A stretch of DNA of 38,886 nucleotides from Bifidobacterium pullorum subsp. saeculare. GTDB taxonomy: Bacteria > Actinomycetota > Actinomycetes > Actinomycetales > Bifidobacteriaceae. The stretch covers positions 1-38,886 of the forward strand of contig NZ_JACLYU010000015.1 of assembly GCF_016899725.1 (NCBI RefSeq), read 5' to 3'. The notes under the pieces were generated by a model, which saw nothing but the letters and a program-made list of their open reading frames with translations, was not told the DNA's origin and ran no database searches. The translations under genes and the position numbers were made by a program. Shown piece after piece: positions 1 through 7,441 of this stretch (its first letter is position 1; every line of letters starts with the position of its first letter).

Positions 1-705
1 TCCGCGCGGGACGGCATGCCTGTCGCCGGCCTCCATGGCCGCGCGCTGGCAGTGGTAGGCGCCGCGCCCGGGACCCGCCGCGCCGGGGGCGGCGGCGAGA
101 CCGGACCCGCCCCTGACCCGTTCCACGACCCGCGTCTTCTCCCGGTTCGCCGGCCCCTCCGGGACGGGACGCGGGTCGCCGGCCTTTGGAATGCCGATGG
201 TCTCCCTCGTCACCGCGTTCTCCGGACGCAGCCCCGCCATCCTCCGCCTCGGCTCGGCCGGATCGTCGCAGCCGTCGTCCGGCCGAGCGGCGCGGACGTC
301 GCGCTCCCTCGCCATGAGCCCGCCGATTCCTTCCCTCTCGAACGCCTCGGCCCACCTCCCCGCGCTCGTCGGCGAGCAGCCGGCGTCCCTGGCGACGGCG
401 GCGCGGCTCTCCCCGGCGATCACGCGCCTGGCGGCCCCCGCCCTGGCATCAAGCGTATACGACACACGCCGCCTCCCGGAACACCGCGGATCGCGGGACA
501 CCCAGTTCGCCAGCCCCGCCTCGGACGGATGGCCCGGCACCGCGATCGTCCTCCTCAACGACATGCCATCCCGGAAATACAGATCGACCGCCCCGCGACG
601 CTGCTCCTCGCCATACATATCGGACTCCAATCCAGACACCCACGCATCCAACCTTTCGACCGCACCCCCCGTGACACTTCTCCAGATCACGCCATGTACA
701 GCCAT
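1..705 (-). mobile_element. IS3-family transposase OrfA-like gene, cut by the window edge
   Basis: The minus strand is open from an ATG at 705-703 to the window edge (235 codons, no stop), preceded by AGGAGG about 8 nt upstream. The translation has two helix-turn-helix-like blocks: MYGEEQRRGAVDLYFRDG near residues 30-47, and ESRAAVARDAGCSPTSAGRW near residues 99-118. A charged stretch follows with DDPAEPRRRMAGLRPENAV, which resembles the leucine-zipper segment of IS3 OrfA. The block IPKAGDPRPVPEGPANREKT is typical of actinobacterial IS3 elements. Further on, the usual small-residue/YYY motif is changed (AAGPGRGAYHCQRA), which suggests drift or compensating indels near the OrfA/OrfB junction. 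OrfB and both element ends lie outside or were not found. Family assignment is good; activity is doubtful. Confidence 0.72.
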
Positions 706-869
706 GGCAAAAGCCTCCTGCCTCACATCACGTGACGAGAGGAAGTTATCCACCGCCTCAACCATTGGAAAACCTCGGCATGATGCCGCCGACACGCCGT
801 GGCCGAGGATCCGACCACAATGCCCCGCCCGGCTTCCCCTGGAAGCGAGCGCATGGATACGGTGTCTCC

Positions 870-1826
870 ATGAGACGCAACGACGCATTGGAGACGGCCT
901 TGGCCGAGGCGGAGCGCAAACGCCACTGCCTCTGGGGAGCCACGAACACCGAACAGAAGCTGCTGGCGCGGCGAGAGCGGGCAGGAGAGCTCGTCAAGAC
1001 CTATCCGCGACTGTATGCGCGCCGCGCCTATTGGGAGTCGATCTCCGTGTTCGAACGGCAACGCCAGGTGCTGCGCACGCTGCAACAGCTCCACCCCCAA
1101 TGGGTGTTCTGCGGCATGTCCGCGGCGTTGATACATGGCATCAACGATTCCAAACGGCACCTCAATCTCATTGAGATCGTCACCAACGAGCGAAGCCATA
1201 TCCGCGATTATGGCTCCGTCCGGCACCGGTACCTGCGGGACCCGCTCATCGAGACCGTGGACGGCGTGCGCGTCACGTCGTTGGCCCGGACCGCGTTCGA
1301 CTGCTCGCGCAGGCACGATTTCCCCGACGCGATGGCCGTGCTCGAAGCCACGCTCCGCGAGGGCAAGGCGAACAAGGAGTTTCTGTCCAGCCGGTTCATG
1401 CGTCTGCCCGGTACCCGACGCCGGCAGGCCCTCGCCGCGCTGCGGTTCGCCGAAGGCAGGACCGAGAACGGCGGCGAGGCCTACGCCTATGGCGGGATTC
1501 TCGCCTTGGGCTATCTGAAACCGTTGCTCCAGCAGTCGTTCAACGATCCTTTGGATCCCTCGAGGACCATCCGCCCCGACTTCCTGTGGAGATTCGATGG
1601 CAAGATCATCGCCGGCGAGCTCGACGGGCGGCTGAAATACCGCGACCCGGCGATGTACGCCAATGGCACGCTGCCGGACACCATCATCCGAGAGAAGGAG
1701 CGGGAGGAACGCCTCCGGATGATTTGCGACGACGTGGTCCGCTTCTCCTTCCGCGAGGTGCTGGACCGCGTTCCCCTGGCCGCCAAGCTCGACGCCGCGG
1801 GCATCCCCAGAAGGGCAGGCCTCTGA
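870..1826 (+). CDS. AbiEi/DUF559-like protein with a predicted nuclease-fold C-terminus
   Basis: A 318-residue protein of an actinobacterial family related to the AbiEi antitoxin of type IV toxin-antitoxin systems. The N-terminal third resembles the AbiEi winged-helix region (RERAGELVKTYPRLYARRAYW, then a SAALIHGI segment like the family's S-A-L-x-H-G). The middle holds TSLARTAFDCSRRHDFPDA, a usual family signature. The C-terminus (PDFLWRFDGKIIAGELDG plus a following K) has the D...E-x-D...K spacing of DUF559/Vsr-type restriction-endonuclease folds. No AbiEii toxin partner lies on either side, so it is an orphan here. The ATG at 870 was chosen because homology-like sequence begins there. An in-frame start at 732 adds 46 residues that look non-coding. 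No strong ribosome site is seen. The function is inferred, not shown. Confidence 0.7.
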   Translation: MRRNDALETALAEAERKRHCLWGATNTEQKLLARRERAGELVKTYPRLYARRAYWESISVFERQRQVLRTLQQLHPQWVFCGMSAALIHGINDSKRHLNLIEIVTNERSHIRDYGSVRHRYLRDPLIETVDGVRVTSLARTAFDCSRRHDFPDAMAVLEATLREGKANKEFLSSRFMRLPGTRRRQALAALRFAEGRTENGGEAYAYGGILALGYLKPLLQQSFNDPLDPSRTIRPDFLWRFDGKIIAGELDGRLKYRDPAMYANGTLPDTIIREKEREERLRMICDDVVRFSFREVLDRVPLAAKLDAAGIPRRAGL

Positions 1827-1845
1827 GGCCATCGCCCCCCGCCCG

Positions 1846-1866
1846 CGGCATCGGCAGAGGATGCCG
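1846..1866. terminator. Small hairpin between convergent genes
   Basis: CGGCATC (1846-1852) pairs with GATGCCG (1860-1866) over a 7-nt loop. It sits between the stop of the AbiEi-like gene (+) and the stop of the YwiC-like gene (-). There is no T-run, so a terminator role is only suggested by position. Confidence 0.3.
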
Positions 1867-1915
1867 ACGCCCCGGCCGGAACCTCAACCGAGGCGCACGG
1901 CGGGCGGCTAGCCGG

Positions 1916-2797
1916 TCAGACGGTCAGCAGCGGCGCGGCGAGGGCCAGCAGGCTGGTCACGCATTCGGTGACGCCGGGGACCAGCGGCTTGAGACGCCGG
2001 CGGCGGGCGACCAAGGGCAGGGCGACGGCGCGGACGAGCAGCACCGCCGCGACGGCCGCCGCCGGCCACATCCTCGCGCCGGAAGTGTCAGCCAGCACGG
2101 CGAGGCAGCACACGGCGAGCAGCGCCGCATGCCAGGCCCAGGAGGCGGCGAGGTATCCGGCGTGGCCACGCTTGCGGATCATCGTCTTGACGAACAGCAC
2201 GGAGCCGGCCTGCTCGGCGGCGAACCAGACGGCCAACAACAGACCGGGGATCGTCAGCGACGCCAGCGGGTTCAGGGTTCCCCCCGGCGGTTCGACCGCA
2301 TAGGAGAAGGTGAGCAGCGCCATCAGCGCGGCGGCGGCCACGGCCACGGCGGTGCCCCACAGACTCCGTTCGCGGCGCAGCCAGGCGGCCGCGAAGACGG
2401 CGACGGCCAGCACGGCGTACACGGGCGCCCAGCCGAGGATGGCGGGATGCGTGAGCACGAAGGGCAGTCCCACGGCGACGAGTGCGGCGCCGTAGGCGAC
2501 CACCGGCGGCAGATAGCGGCGGGCGCCGTGCGACCTGAGCCAGCGGGAGGCCGTGAACTGCACGCCGTAGCACAGCGCCCAGCAGACGAACAGCCAGATG
2601 CCGTCCGCGTGGAAGCGAGTGCCTCGCGGCCAGGTGCCGGCCATGACGGCGGCCAGCAGCACGCCGGTCAGCGCGGGGAACAGCGCCATCACCACGGCGC
2701 CGGGCTGGTCGAGCAGCCAATGGCGCAGGGCGGCCCTGCGGCGGCGGGCGGCGGGAACGGCTTCGGCCGTGGTCCGGGCGGTGTCGGTCGTGCTCAT
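1916..2797 (-). CDS. YwiC-like family integral membrane protein
   Basis: A 293-residue, strongly hydrophobic protein with about eight predicted membrane segments. Features shared with the YwiC family are an N-terminal segment LLDQPGAVVMALFPALTGVL, in the position of the family's QHGAWAML...P motif, and a C-terminal FVKTMIRKRGHAGYLAASWA, which matches the family's VKSMIRER-type motif followed by a histidine (SWAWH). The Q-H-G-A core is altered to Q-P-G-A, so the N-terminal motif is degenerate. The family has no established biochemical role. The gene stands alone, with its own promoter and a start only 8 nt past the -10 element, so the mRNA leader is very short. Confidence 0.78.
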   Translation of the reverse strand: MSTTDTARTTAEAVPAARRRRAALRHWLLDQPGAVVMALFPALTGVLLAAVMAGTWPRGTRFHADGIWLFVCWALCYGVQFTASRWLRSHGARRYLPPVVAYGAALVAVGLPFVLTHPAILGWAPVYAVLAVAVFAAAWLRRERSLWGTAVAVAAAALMALLTFSYAVEPPGGTLNPLASLTIPGLLLAVWFAAEQAGSVLFVKTMIRKRGHAGYLAASWAWHAALLAVCCLAVLADTSGARMWPAAAVAAVLLVRAVALPLVARRRRLKPLVPGVTECVTSLLALAAPLLTV

Positions 2798-2805
2798 GCC
2801 TCACG

Positions 2806-2834
2806 ACTGTACGAACGGGCCCGCGGTCTGACAA
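2806..2834 (-). promoter_or_regulatory. Promoter of the YwiC-like gene
   Basis: Reading the minus strand, TTGTCA (2834-2829) and TACAGT (2811-2806) are separated by exactly 17 nt. This is a near-consensus housekeeping promoter. The ATG at 2797 begins only 8 nt after the -10 box, so transcripts would be leaderless or nearly so. The GTGAGG before the ATG may act as a weak ribosome site. Confidence 0.7.
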
Positions 2835-2925
2835 GGGTGTGTTCCGCCAATGCCACGATGCCACGCCGCGGCTGCGACGCCAGCCCGGCCCGGCCATGTG
2901 CCCCGGCCGGCACCCGCCCGGCATA

Positions 2926-2964
2926 CGACAGGGACCCCGCCTGCTGGAGACGGGGTCCCTGTCG
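2926..2964 (-). terminator. adhE terminator hairpin
   Basis: A perfect 14-bp inverted repeat, CGACAGGGACCCCG / CGGGGTCCCTGTCG, with an 11-nt loop lies about 36 nt beyond the adhE stop codon. There is no T-run, which is common for GC-rich actinobacterial terminators. It may also insulate the YwiC-like promoter. Confidence 0.75.
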
Positions 2965-3000
2965 GATCAGTCAGCCGACCGCGGGGTCAGCCGGTTGGGG

Positions 3001-5739
3001 TCAGCGCTCGGAGGCTTCCTCCGTGGCGGCCTCGCCCTCGCGCTGAACGCGCAGCTTGTGGCCCTCGGCCTGGCTGACGCCGTAGTAGGCGGCGATGGCG
3101 ATGTCCTTCATATCCTCGATCATCGGGATGCGCGGGTTGGCCGGCGTGCACTGGTCCTCGTAGGCGCGCATGCCGATCTGGTCGAGGACGGACCAGAAGT
3201 AGTCCTCGTCCACACCGCAATCCTGGAAGCTCTTGTTCATGCCAAGCTTGTTGTCGCGGTAGTCCTCGACGGCCTTCGCCAGGTTCTCCACGGCGTCCGC
3301 CGGGGTCTTGCCCGGGTCGATGCCCAGGTTGACCGCGATGTCGCGGTAGCGCTCCGGCGCGATGTACTTGTTGTACTTCGGCCAACTGGTCGGCTCGGTG
3401 GGCACGGACCCGTTGTAGCGGATCACGTAGGGCAGCAGGATCGAGTTCGTGCGGCCGTGGGCCACGTGGCACAGGGCGCCGATGGTGTGCGCCATGCCGT
3501 GGCACATGCCCAGGAACGCCGAGCCGAAGGCCATGCCGGCCATCGTGGCGGCGTTGTGCATCTTCTCCTGGGCGCGGGTGCGCTCCAGGCCGGGCTCGCC
3601 GTTGACAGACTCGGCCAGGTTGTCCCAGATGAGCTTGGCCGCGTGCAGCGCCATGCCGTCGGTGAAGTCGTTCGCATACACGCTCACGTACGCCTCGAAG
3701 CTGTGCGTCAGGGCGTCGAAGCCCGCATCGGAGGCGAGGCGGCGCGGCTGGGTGCGCGCGAGCACCGGGTCCACGATCGCCACGGAGGGGGTGAGCGCGT
3801 AGTCGGTGATCGGGTACTTGTAGCCGGTCTTGTGGTCGGTGATCACAGCGAACGGGGTCACCTCGGAGCCGGTGCCCGACGAGGTCGGGATGCACACGAG
3901 CTTGGCCTTCTTGCCCAGCGGCGGGATCTTGAAGGCGCGCTTGCGGATGTCGAAGAACTTCTCGCGCACGTCGGAGAAGCTGATCTCCGGGTGCTCGTAG
4001 AGCAGCCACATGATCTTGGCCGCGTCCATCGGGGAGCCGCCGCCGACCGCAATGATCGTGTCCGGCTCGAACTCCTCGCGCATCATCTCGGCGCCGCGCT
4101 CGACGGTCTCCACACTGGGCTCGGGCTCCACGTAGTCGATGATGCGGAAGGTGACGCGGTTGGCGCGGGCGCGCAGCTGGTCGATGACCTTGTCGACCAC
4201 GCCGAGCTGCTCCATGACCTTGTCGCACACGATGACGGCCTTCTCGATGCCGTACATGTCGCGCAGGTACTTGATCGCGTTCGGCTCGAAGTAGGTCTTG
4301 GCCGGAATCTTGAACCACTGCATGTTGTTGTTCCTCCGCGCGATCCGCTTGATGTTGATCAGGTTCACGGCCTGCACGTTGCCAGACACCGAGTTGCCAC
4401 CGTACGAGCCGCAGCCCAGGGTCAGGGACGGGGCGATCGCGTTGTAGATGTCGCCCACGCCGCCCAGGGAGGAAGGCTGGTTCCAGATGATGCGGCAGGC
4501 GTGCATGCGCAGGCCGTATTCGCGCACCAGGGCCTCGTTGTTCGTGTGGATCGCGGCCGTGTGGCCGGCGCCCAGCTTGAGCATCGCCTCGCACATCTGG
4601 AAGCCGGTCTCCTTATCCGGGCTCTTGAGCATGGCGTGCACCGGGGCGAGCTTCTCGTGGGTCAGCGGCTCGTTGTCCGAGACCTCGGAGCACTCGGCCA
4701 CGAGGATGGTCGCATCCTCCGGGATGGTGAAGCCGGCGGCACGGGCGATGTACTGCGGGCTCTTGCCCGGCACCACCGAGTTGAGCTTGGGGGTGCCGCC
4801 CGAGAAGGCGGTGCAGCCGAACATGTACTGCTCGAGCTTGGCCTTCTCCTCGTCGTTGACGAAGTACGCCTTGCGGCGGATCATCTCCGCCTTGAGCGCG
4901 TCATACACGGACTTGTCGGCGATGATGGCCTGCTCGGTCGCGCAGATCATGCCGTAGTCGAAGTGCTTGGAAAGCACCAGGTCGTTGGCCACGCGGGTGA
5001 TCTCCGCGTCCGCGTCGATGTACGCCGGCGCGTTGCCGGCGCCCACGCCCAAGGCCGGCTTGCCCGACGAATACGCGGCCTTGACCATGCCCGGGCCGCC
5101 GGTCGCCAGGATCGTGGCCACGCCCGGGTGCTTCATCAGCGCGCCGGTCGCCTCGATCGAGGGATGCTCGATCCACTGGATGCAGTCCGCGGGGGCGCCG
5201 GCCTCGATGGCGGCGTCGCGCACGATGCGGGCCGCCTCGACCGAGCACTGCTGCGCGCCCGGGTGGAAGCCGAACACGATCGGGCAGCGGGTCTTCAGCG
5301 CGATCAGCGACTTGAAGATCGCGGTCGAGGTCGGGTTGGTCACCGGGGTCACGCCGGCGACCACGCCCACCGGCTCGGCCACTTCGTCGATGCCCATGAC
5401 GTCGTCCTCGCGGATGATGCCCACGGTGCGCTGGCCGGCCAGGTAGTTGGTCACGTGCTCGCAGGCGAAGATGTTCTTCGTGGCCTTGTCCTCCACCAGG
5501 CCGCGGCCAGTCTCCTCGACCGCCATCTTGGCGAGCACCAGGTGCTTGTTCAGCGCGGCGATGGATGCCTTCGCCACGATATGGTCGACCTGCTTCTGGT
5601 CCAGCGCCTCGAACTTGTCCAGGGCGACCAGGGCGCGCTTGACCAGCGCGTCGACCTCGGCCTCCGCCGCCGCCTGCTTCTCCTCCGGAGTGGGCGCGGT
5701 CGGCTCGACCTTCACGTCCTTCTTCTTGGTTTCTGCCAC
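3001..5739 (-). CDS. adhE: Bifunctional acetaldehyde-CoA/alcohol dehydrogenase
   Basis: A cytoplasmic, 912-residue fused enzyme that reduces acetyl-CoA to acetaldehyde and then ethanol, reoxidising two NADH. The aldehyde dehydrogenase half (about residues 20-440) carries the catalytic cysteine in YGMICATEQ (C266). The iron-dependent alcohol dehydrogenase half (about 475-890) carries GGGSPMDAAK near 565 and the expected iron ligands: D675 and H679 in DALTH, H747 in CHGMAH, and H761 in VAHG. Length and domain order are normal for AdhE. The start is a GTG at 5739, preceded by GAGGAGG; the reading frame runs further upstream but that part looks non-coding. In the bifid shunt this enzyme balances redox after phosphoketolase. 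The upstream region carries a CRP-type palindrome and 11-bp repeats, pointing to regulated expression. Confidence 0.97.
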   Translation of the reverse strand: MAETKKKDVKVEPTAPTPEEKQAAAEAEVDALVKRALVALDKFEALDQKQVDHIVAKASIAALNKHLVLAKMAVEETGRGLVEDKATKNIFACEHVTNYLAGQRTVGIIREDDVMGIDEVAEPVGVVAGVTPVTNPTSTAIFKSLIALKTRCPIVFGFHPGAQQCSVEAARIVRDAAIEAGAPADCIQWIEHPSIEATGALMKHPGVATILATGGPGMVKAAYSSGKPALGVGAGNAPAYIDADAEITRVANDLVLSKHFDYGMICATEQAIIADKSVYDALKAEMIRRKAYFVNDEEKAKLEQYMFGCTAFSGGTPKLNSVVPGKSPQYIARAAGFTIPEDATILVAECSEVSDNEPLTHEKLAPVHAMLKSPDKETGFQMCEAMLKLGAGHTAAIHTNNEALVREYGLRMHACRIIWNQPSSLGGVGDIYNAIAPSLTLGCGSYGGNSVSGNVQAVNLINIKRIARRNNNMQWFKIPAKTYFEPNAIKYLRDMYGIEKAVIVCDKVMEQLGVVDKVIDQLRARANRVTFRIIDYVEPEPSVETVERGAEMMREEFEPDTIIAVGGGSPMDAAKIMWLLYEHPEISFSDVREKFFDIRKRAFKIPPLGKKAKLVCIPTSSGTGSEVTPFAVITDHKTGYKYPITDYALTPSVAIVDPVLARTQPRRLASDAGFDALTHSFEAYVSVYANDFTDGMALHAAKLIWDNLAESVNGEPGLERTRAQEKMHNAATMAGMAFGSAFLGMCHGMAHTIGALCHVAHGRTNSILLPYVIRYNGSVPTEPTSWPKYNKYIAPERYRDIAVNLGIDPGKTPADAVENLAKAVEDYRDNKLGMNKSFQDCGVDEDYFWSVLDQIGMRAYEDQCTPANPRIPMIEDMKDIAIAAYYGVSQAEGHKLRVQREGEAATEEASER

Positions 5740-5808
5740 GATCGATCCTCCTCGATGTGTTGTGGTGAATATCGGAACGTCGTTCTTCGGTTTTCGGCAC
5801 AGCCTCGC

Positions 5809-5824
5809 TGTGACCTGAGTCACA
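5809..5824. promoter_or_regulatory. CRP/FNR-type palindrome upstream of adhE
   Basis: TGTGACCTGAGTCACA fits TGTGA-N6-TCACA with every arm base correct. This is the consensus for CRP-family regulators, including actinobacterial GlxR-like proteins. It lies 70-85 nt upstream of the adhE GTG. On the adhE strand a TAGATT box directly precedes it, so bound protein could repress that start or activate one further downstream. Binding is inferred. Confidence 0.6.
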
Positions 5825-5887
5825 ATCTACTGGATTCCCGCAAGTTCCGCCGGGTTGCGTCGTGTCGACAACCTGATGTTTGATTAT

Positions 5888-5931
5888 GTGCGCTTGAAGT
5901 GCGTTTTACGTGCTTTTGCGGTTGCAATTCC
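5888..5931. repeat. Four 11-bp direct repeats in the adhE/ROK divergent region
   Basis: GTGCGCTTGAA, GTGCGTTTTAC and GTGCTTTTGCG follow one another with no spacing (5888, 5899, 5910). A weaker fourth unit, GTTGCAATTCC, follows at 5921. A period of about one helical turn would place all the GTGC cores on one DNA face, as in operators of response regulators or other cooperative binders. The surrounding stretch (5740-6102) has no gene: it holds the adhE leader, the CRP-type palindrome, these repeats and an AT-rich segment with the ROK gene's promoter. Confidence 0.5.
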
Positions 5932-6052
5932 TAGAAAAACCGCCCAAGTGTGTCATTTTGTGCTGTTTTCGCAGGAAGCCGACATCGCCAACAGTTCCTC
6001 CTTCCGACATCTTTTTTAAAGCGCCTTTCTATAAGAATACGTGATAGATTAG

Positions 6053-6064
6053 CTTTTGCAAAAG
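6053..6064. promoter_or_regulatory. Candidate operator before the ROK regulator gene
   Basis: CTTTTGCAAAAG is a perfect 12-bp palindrome, 38 nt upstream of the ROK start. It directly follows a TAGATT box (6045-6050) that could serve as a -10 element. ROK repressors often bind AT-rich palindromes near their own promoters, so autoregulation is plausible but unproven. Confidence 0.4.
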
Positions 6065-6102
6065 TCAATTCAACAAGTAACCACCATCCAGGGGAGGCAC
6101 CG

Positions 6103-7233
6103 ATGAAGGCCGCATCCGCCAGCACCGTCAAGCATGCCAACCGCCATGCCATCACCGCCTACCTCTACCGCCATCACGGCACCACCAAACAGATGCTCGA
6201 ACGCGAGCTCGGGCTGAGTCTGCCCACGATCACCGCCAATCTGCGCGCGCTGATGGAGGATGGCCTGGCCGCCACCGGCGAGCCGCAGGAATCGACGGGC
6301 GGCCGCAAAGCGCAGACCTACGAGTTCGTGGCGGAGGGCCATGTGGCCATCGGCGTCGCGCTGCGCGCCACCGAGACCACCATGGTGGCGGTGGACCTCA
6401 GGGGCCGGGTGCTCGACCGCCGCAGCCGCACCGCGCAGTACCGGAACAACGACGCCTACTACAGCCGGATCGGCGCCCAAATCATGGAGTTCGCGGCCAC
6501 CCTGGCCGCGAAGGGCCATGAGGTGCTCGGCGTCGCCTTCGCGATCCAAGGCATCGTCTCCGCCGACGGCAACCGCATCGACTTCGGCGAGGTGGTCGGC
6601 AACACCGGCCTCACCCTGGACCGGCTCGCCCAGGGAGTGCATCTGCCCGTGCTCATGATCCACGATTCCGACGCCTCGGCGATGGCCGAGCTCTGGTTCG
6701 ACCCCGGCATCCGCGACGCGGTGTGCATCTATCTGGAGCGCCGGCCCGGCGGCGCGGTCATCGTGGACGGGCGGCTGTACCAGGGACCGAACCTGGCCAA
6801 CGGCACCATCGAGCACATGGTCCTCGACCCGGACGGCCCGCGCTGCTACTGCGGCCAGCGCGGCTGCATGGACACGGTCTGCTCCCCCGAGACCCTGCCG
6901 GAGGAGGGCGAGAGCCTGCCCGGCTTCTTCTCGGTGCTCGAGCAGGGCGAGCCCGACCACCGGCGCCGCTTCGAGGCCTGGCTGGACAACGTGGCCCGGG
7001 CCATCGTCAACATCCGCATGGTGCTGGCCGGCGACATCATCCTCGGCGGCGAGGCGGCCCAGTACCTCGACGAGAGCGACATCGCCCGGCTGCGCGCCCG
7101 CGTGCAGGCCCGCAGTCCCTTCCCCACCACGCATTTCACGCTGCGCAAAAGCGGCTGCGCCGACGACCAGAACGTCGTCGGCGCGGCGCTGCGCTTCATC
7201 GAGCCCTACGTGGCCCGGCTCACCGGGGAGTGA
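6103..7233 (+). CDS. ROK-family transcriptional regulator
   Basis: A 376-residue repressor-type ROK protein (NagC/XylR class). The N-terminus has a winged helix-turn-helix: TKQMLERELGLSLPTITANL (about residues 28-47) followed by a basic wing (GGRKAQ). The C-terminal two thirds is the ROK sugar-kinase-like fold, with the zinc-binding C-x-C-x4-C signature visible as CYCGQRGC near residue 250. The GAIxxG-type phosphate loop is present in degenerate form (RRPGGAVIVDGRLYQG). Such proteins bind sugars or sugar phosphates and regulate carbohydrate genes; the effector cannot be read here. The start at 6103 follows GGGGAGG. The gene is divergent from adhE, so it may control adhE, itself, or distant genes. 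Confidence 0.88.
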   Translation: MKAASASTVKHANRHAITAYLYRHHGTTKQMLERELGLSLPTITANLRALMEDGLAATGEPQESTGGRKAQTYEFVAEGHVAIGVALRATETTMVAVDLRGRVLDRRSRTAQYRNNDAYYSRIGAQIMEFAATLAAKGHEVLGVAFAIQGIVSADGNRIDFGEVVGNTGLTLDRLAQGVHLPVLMIHDSDASAMAELWFDPGIRDAVCIYLERRPGGAVIVDGRLYQGPNLANGTIEHMVLDPDGPRCYCGQRGCMDTVCSPETLPEEGESLPGFFSVLEQGEPDHRRRFEAWLDNVARAIVNIRMVLAGDIILGGEAAQYLDESDIARLRARVQARSPFPTTHFTLRKSGCADDQNVVGAALRFIEPYVARLTGE

Positions 7234-7386
7234 GCCGGGGCCGGGGCGGCCCTCGTACAGGTCGTGGTCGGTGCCGCACACGCCCGCGTAGGCGGTGCGG
7301 ACGAGCACCTCGTCCGGGACGATGCCCGGCGTGGGCAGGTCTGTGATTCCGAATCGCTTGGTTCCGGTGAGCGCCAGTGCCTTCAT
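7234..7386 (-). pseudogene. 5' remnant of a zinc-dependent alcohol dehydrogenase gene
   Basis: From an ATG at 7386, with a good ribosome site (AGGAAAGGAAC), about 50 residues read as the start of a medium-chain dehydrogenase: MKALALTGTKRFGITDLPTP, then DEVLVRTAYAGVCGTDHDLY. The first catalytic-zinc cysteine and the G-T-D-H-D motif are present. Similarity ends after YEGRPG, exactly where the convergent ROK gene stops. The frame then only reads antisense to that gene. The nucleotide-binding domain and most of the catalytic domain are missing, so the remnant cannot encode a working enzyme. It suggests that a deletion or rearrangement joined ROK to this truncated gene. Confidence 0.75.
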
Positions 7387-7429
7387 GGCTGTTCCTTTCC
7401 TCGGTGTCCACGCGGGAGGCCATACGCCC

Positions 7430-7441
7430 TAGACTGGATGC
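7430..7441 (+). promoter_or_regulatory. -10 element of glgX, probably a leaderless start
   Basis: TAGACT (7430-7435) is followed after 6 nt by the glgX ATG, and no ribosome site precedes it. The TANNNT-N6-ATG layout is the hallmark of leaderless mRNAs in actinobacteria. malQ has the same TAGACT-GG start layout. Confidence 0.55.

Noticed and set aside
1..1174. Plus-strand open frames across 16-735 and 191-1174
   Set aside because: They lie opposite the IS3-type transposase frame and read into the AbiEi-like gene out of frame; no protein-like features.
2839..5883. A plus-strand open frame of over 1000 codons opposite adhE
   Set aside because: It is the antisense shadow of a high-GC gene: Arg/His/Val/Gly-rich, no family motifs, whereas adhE on the other strand has all catalytic residues.
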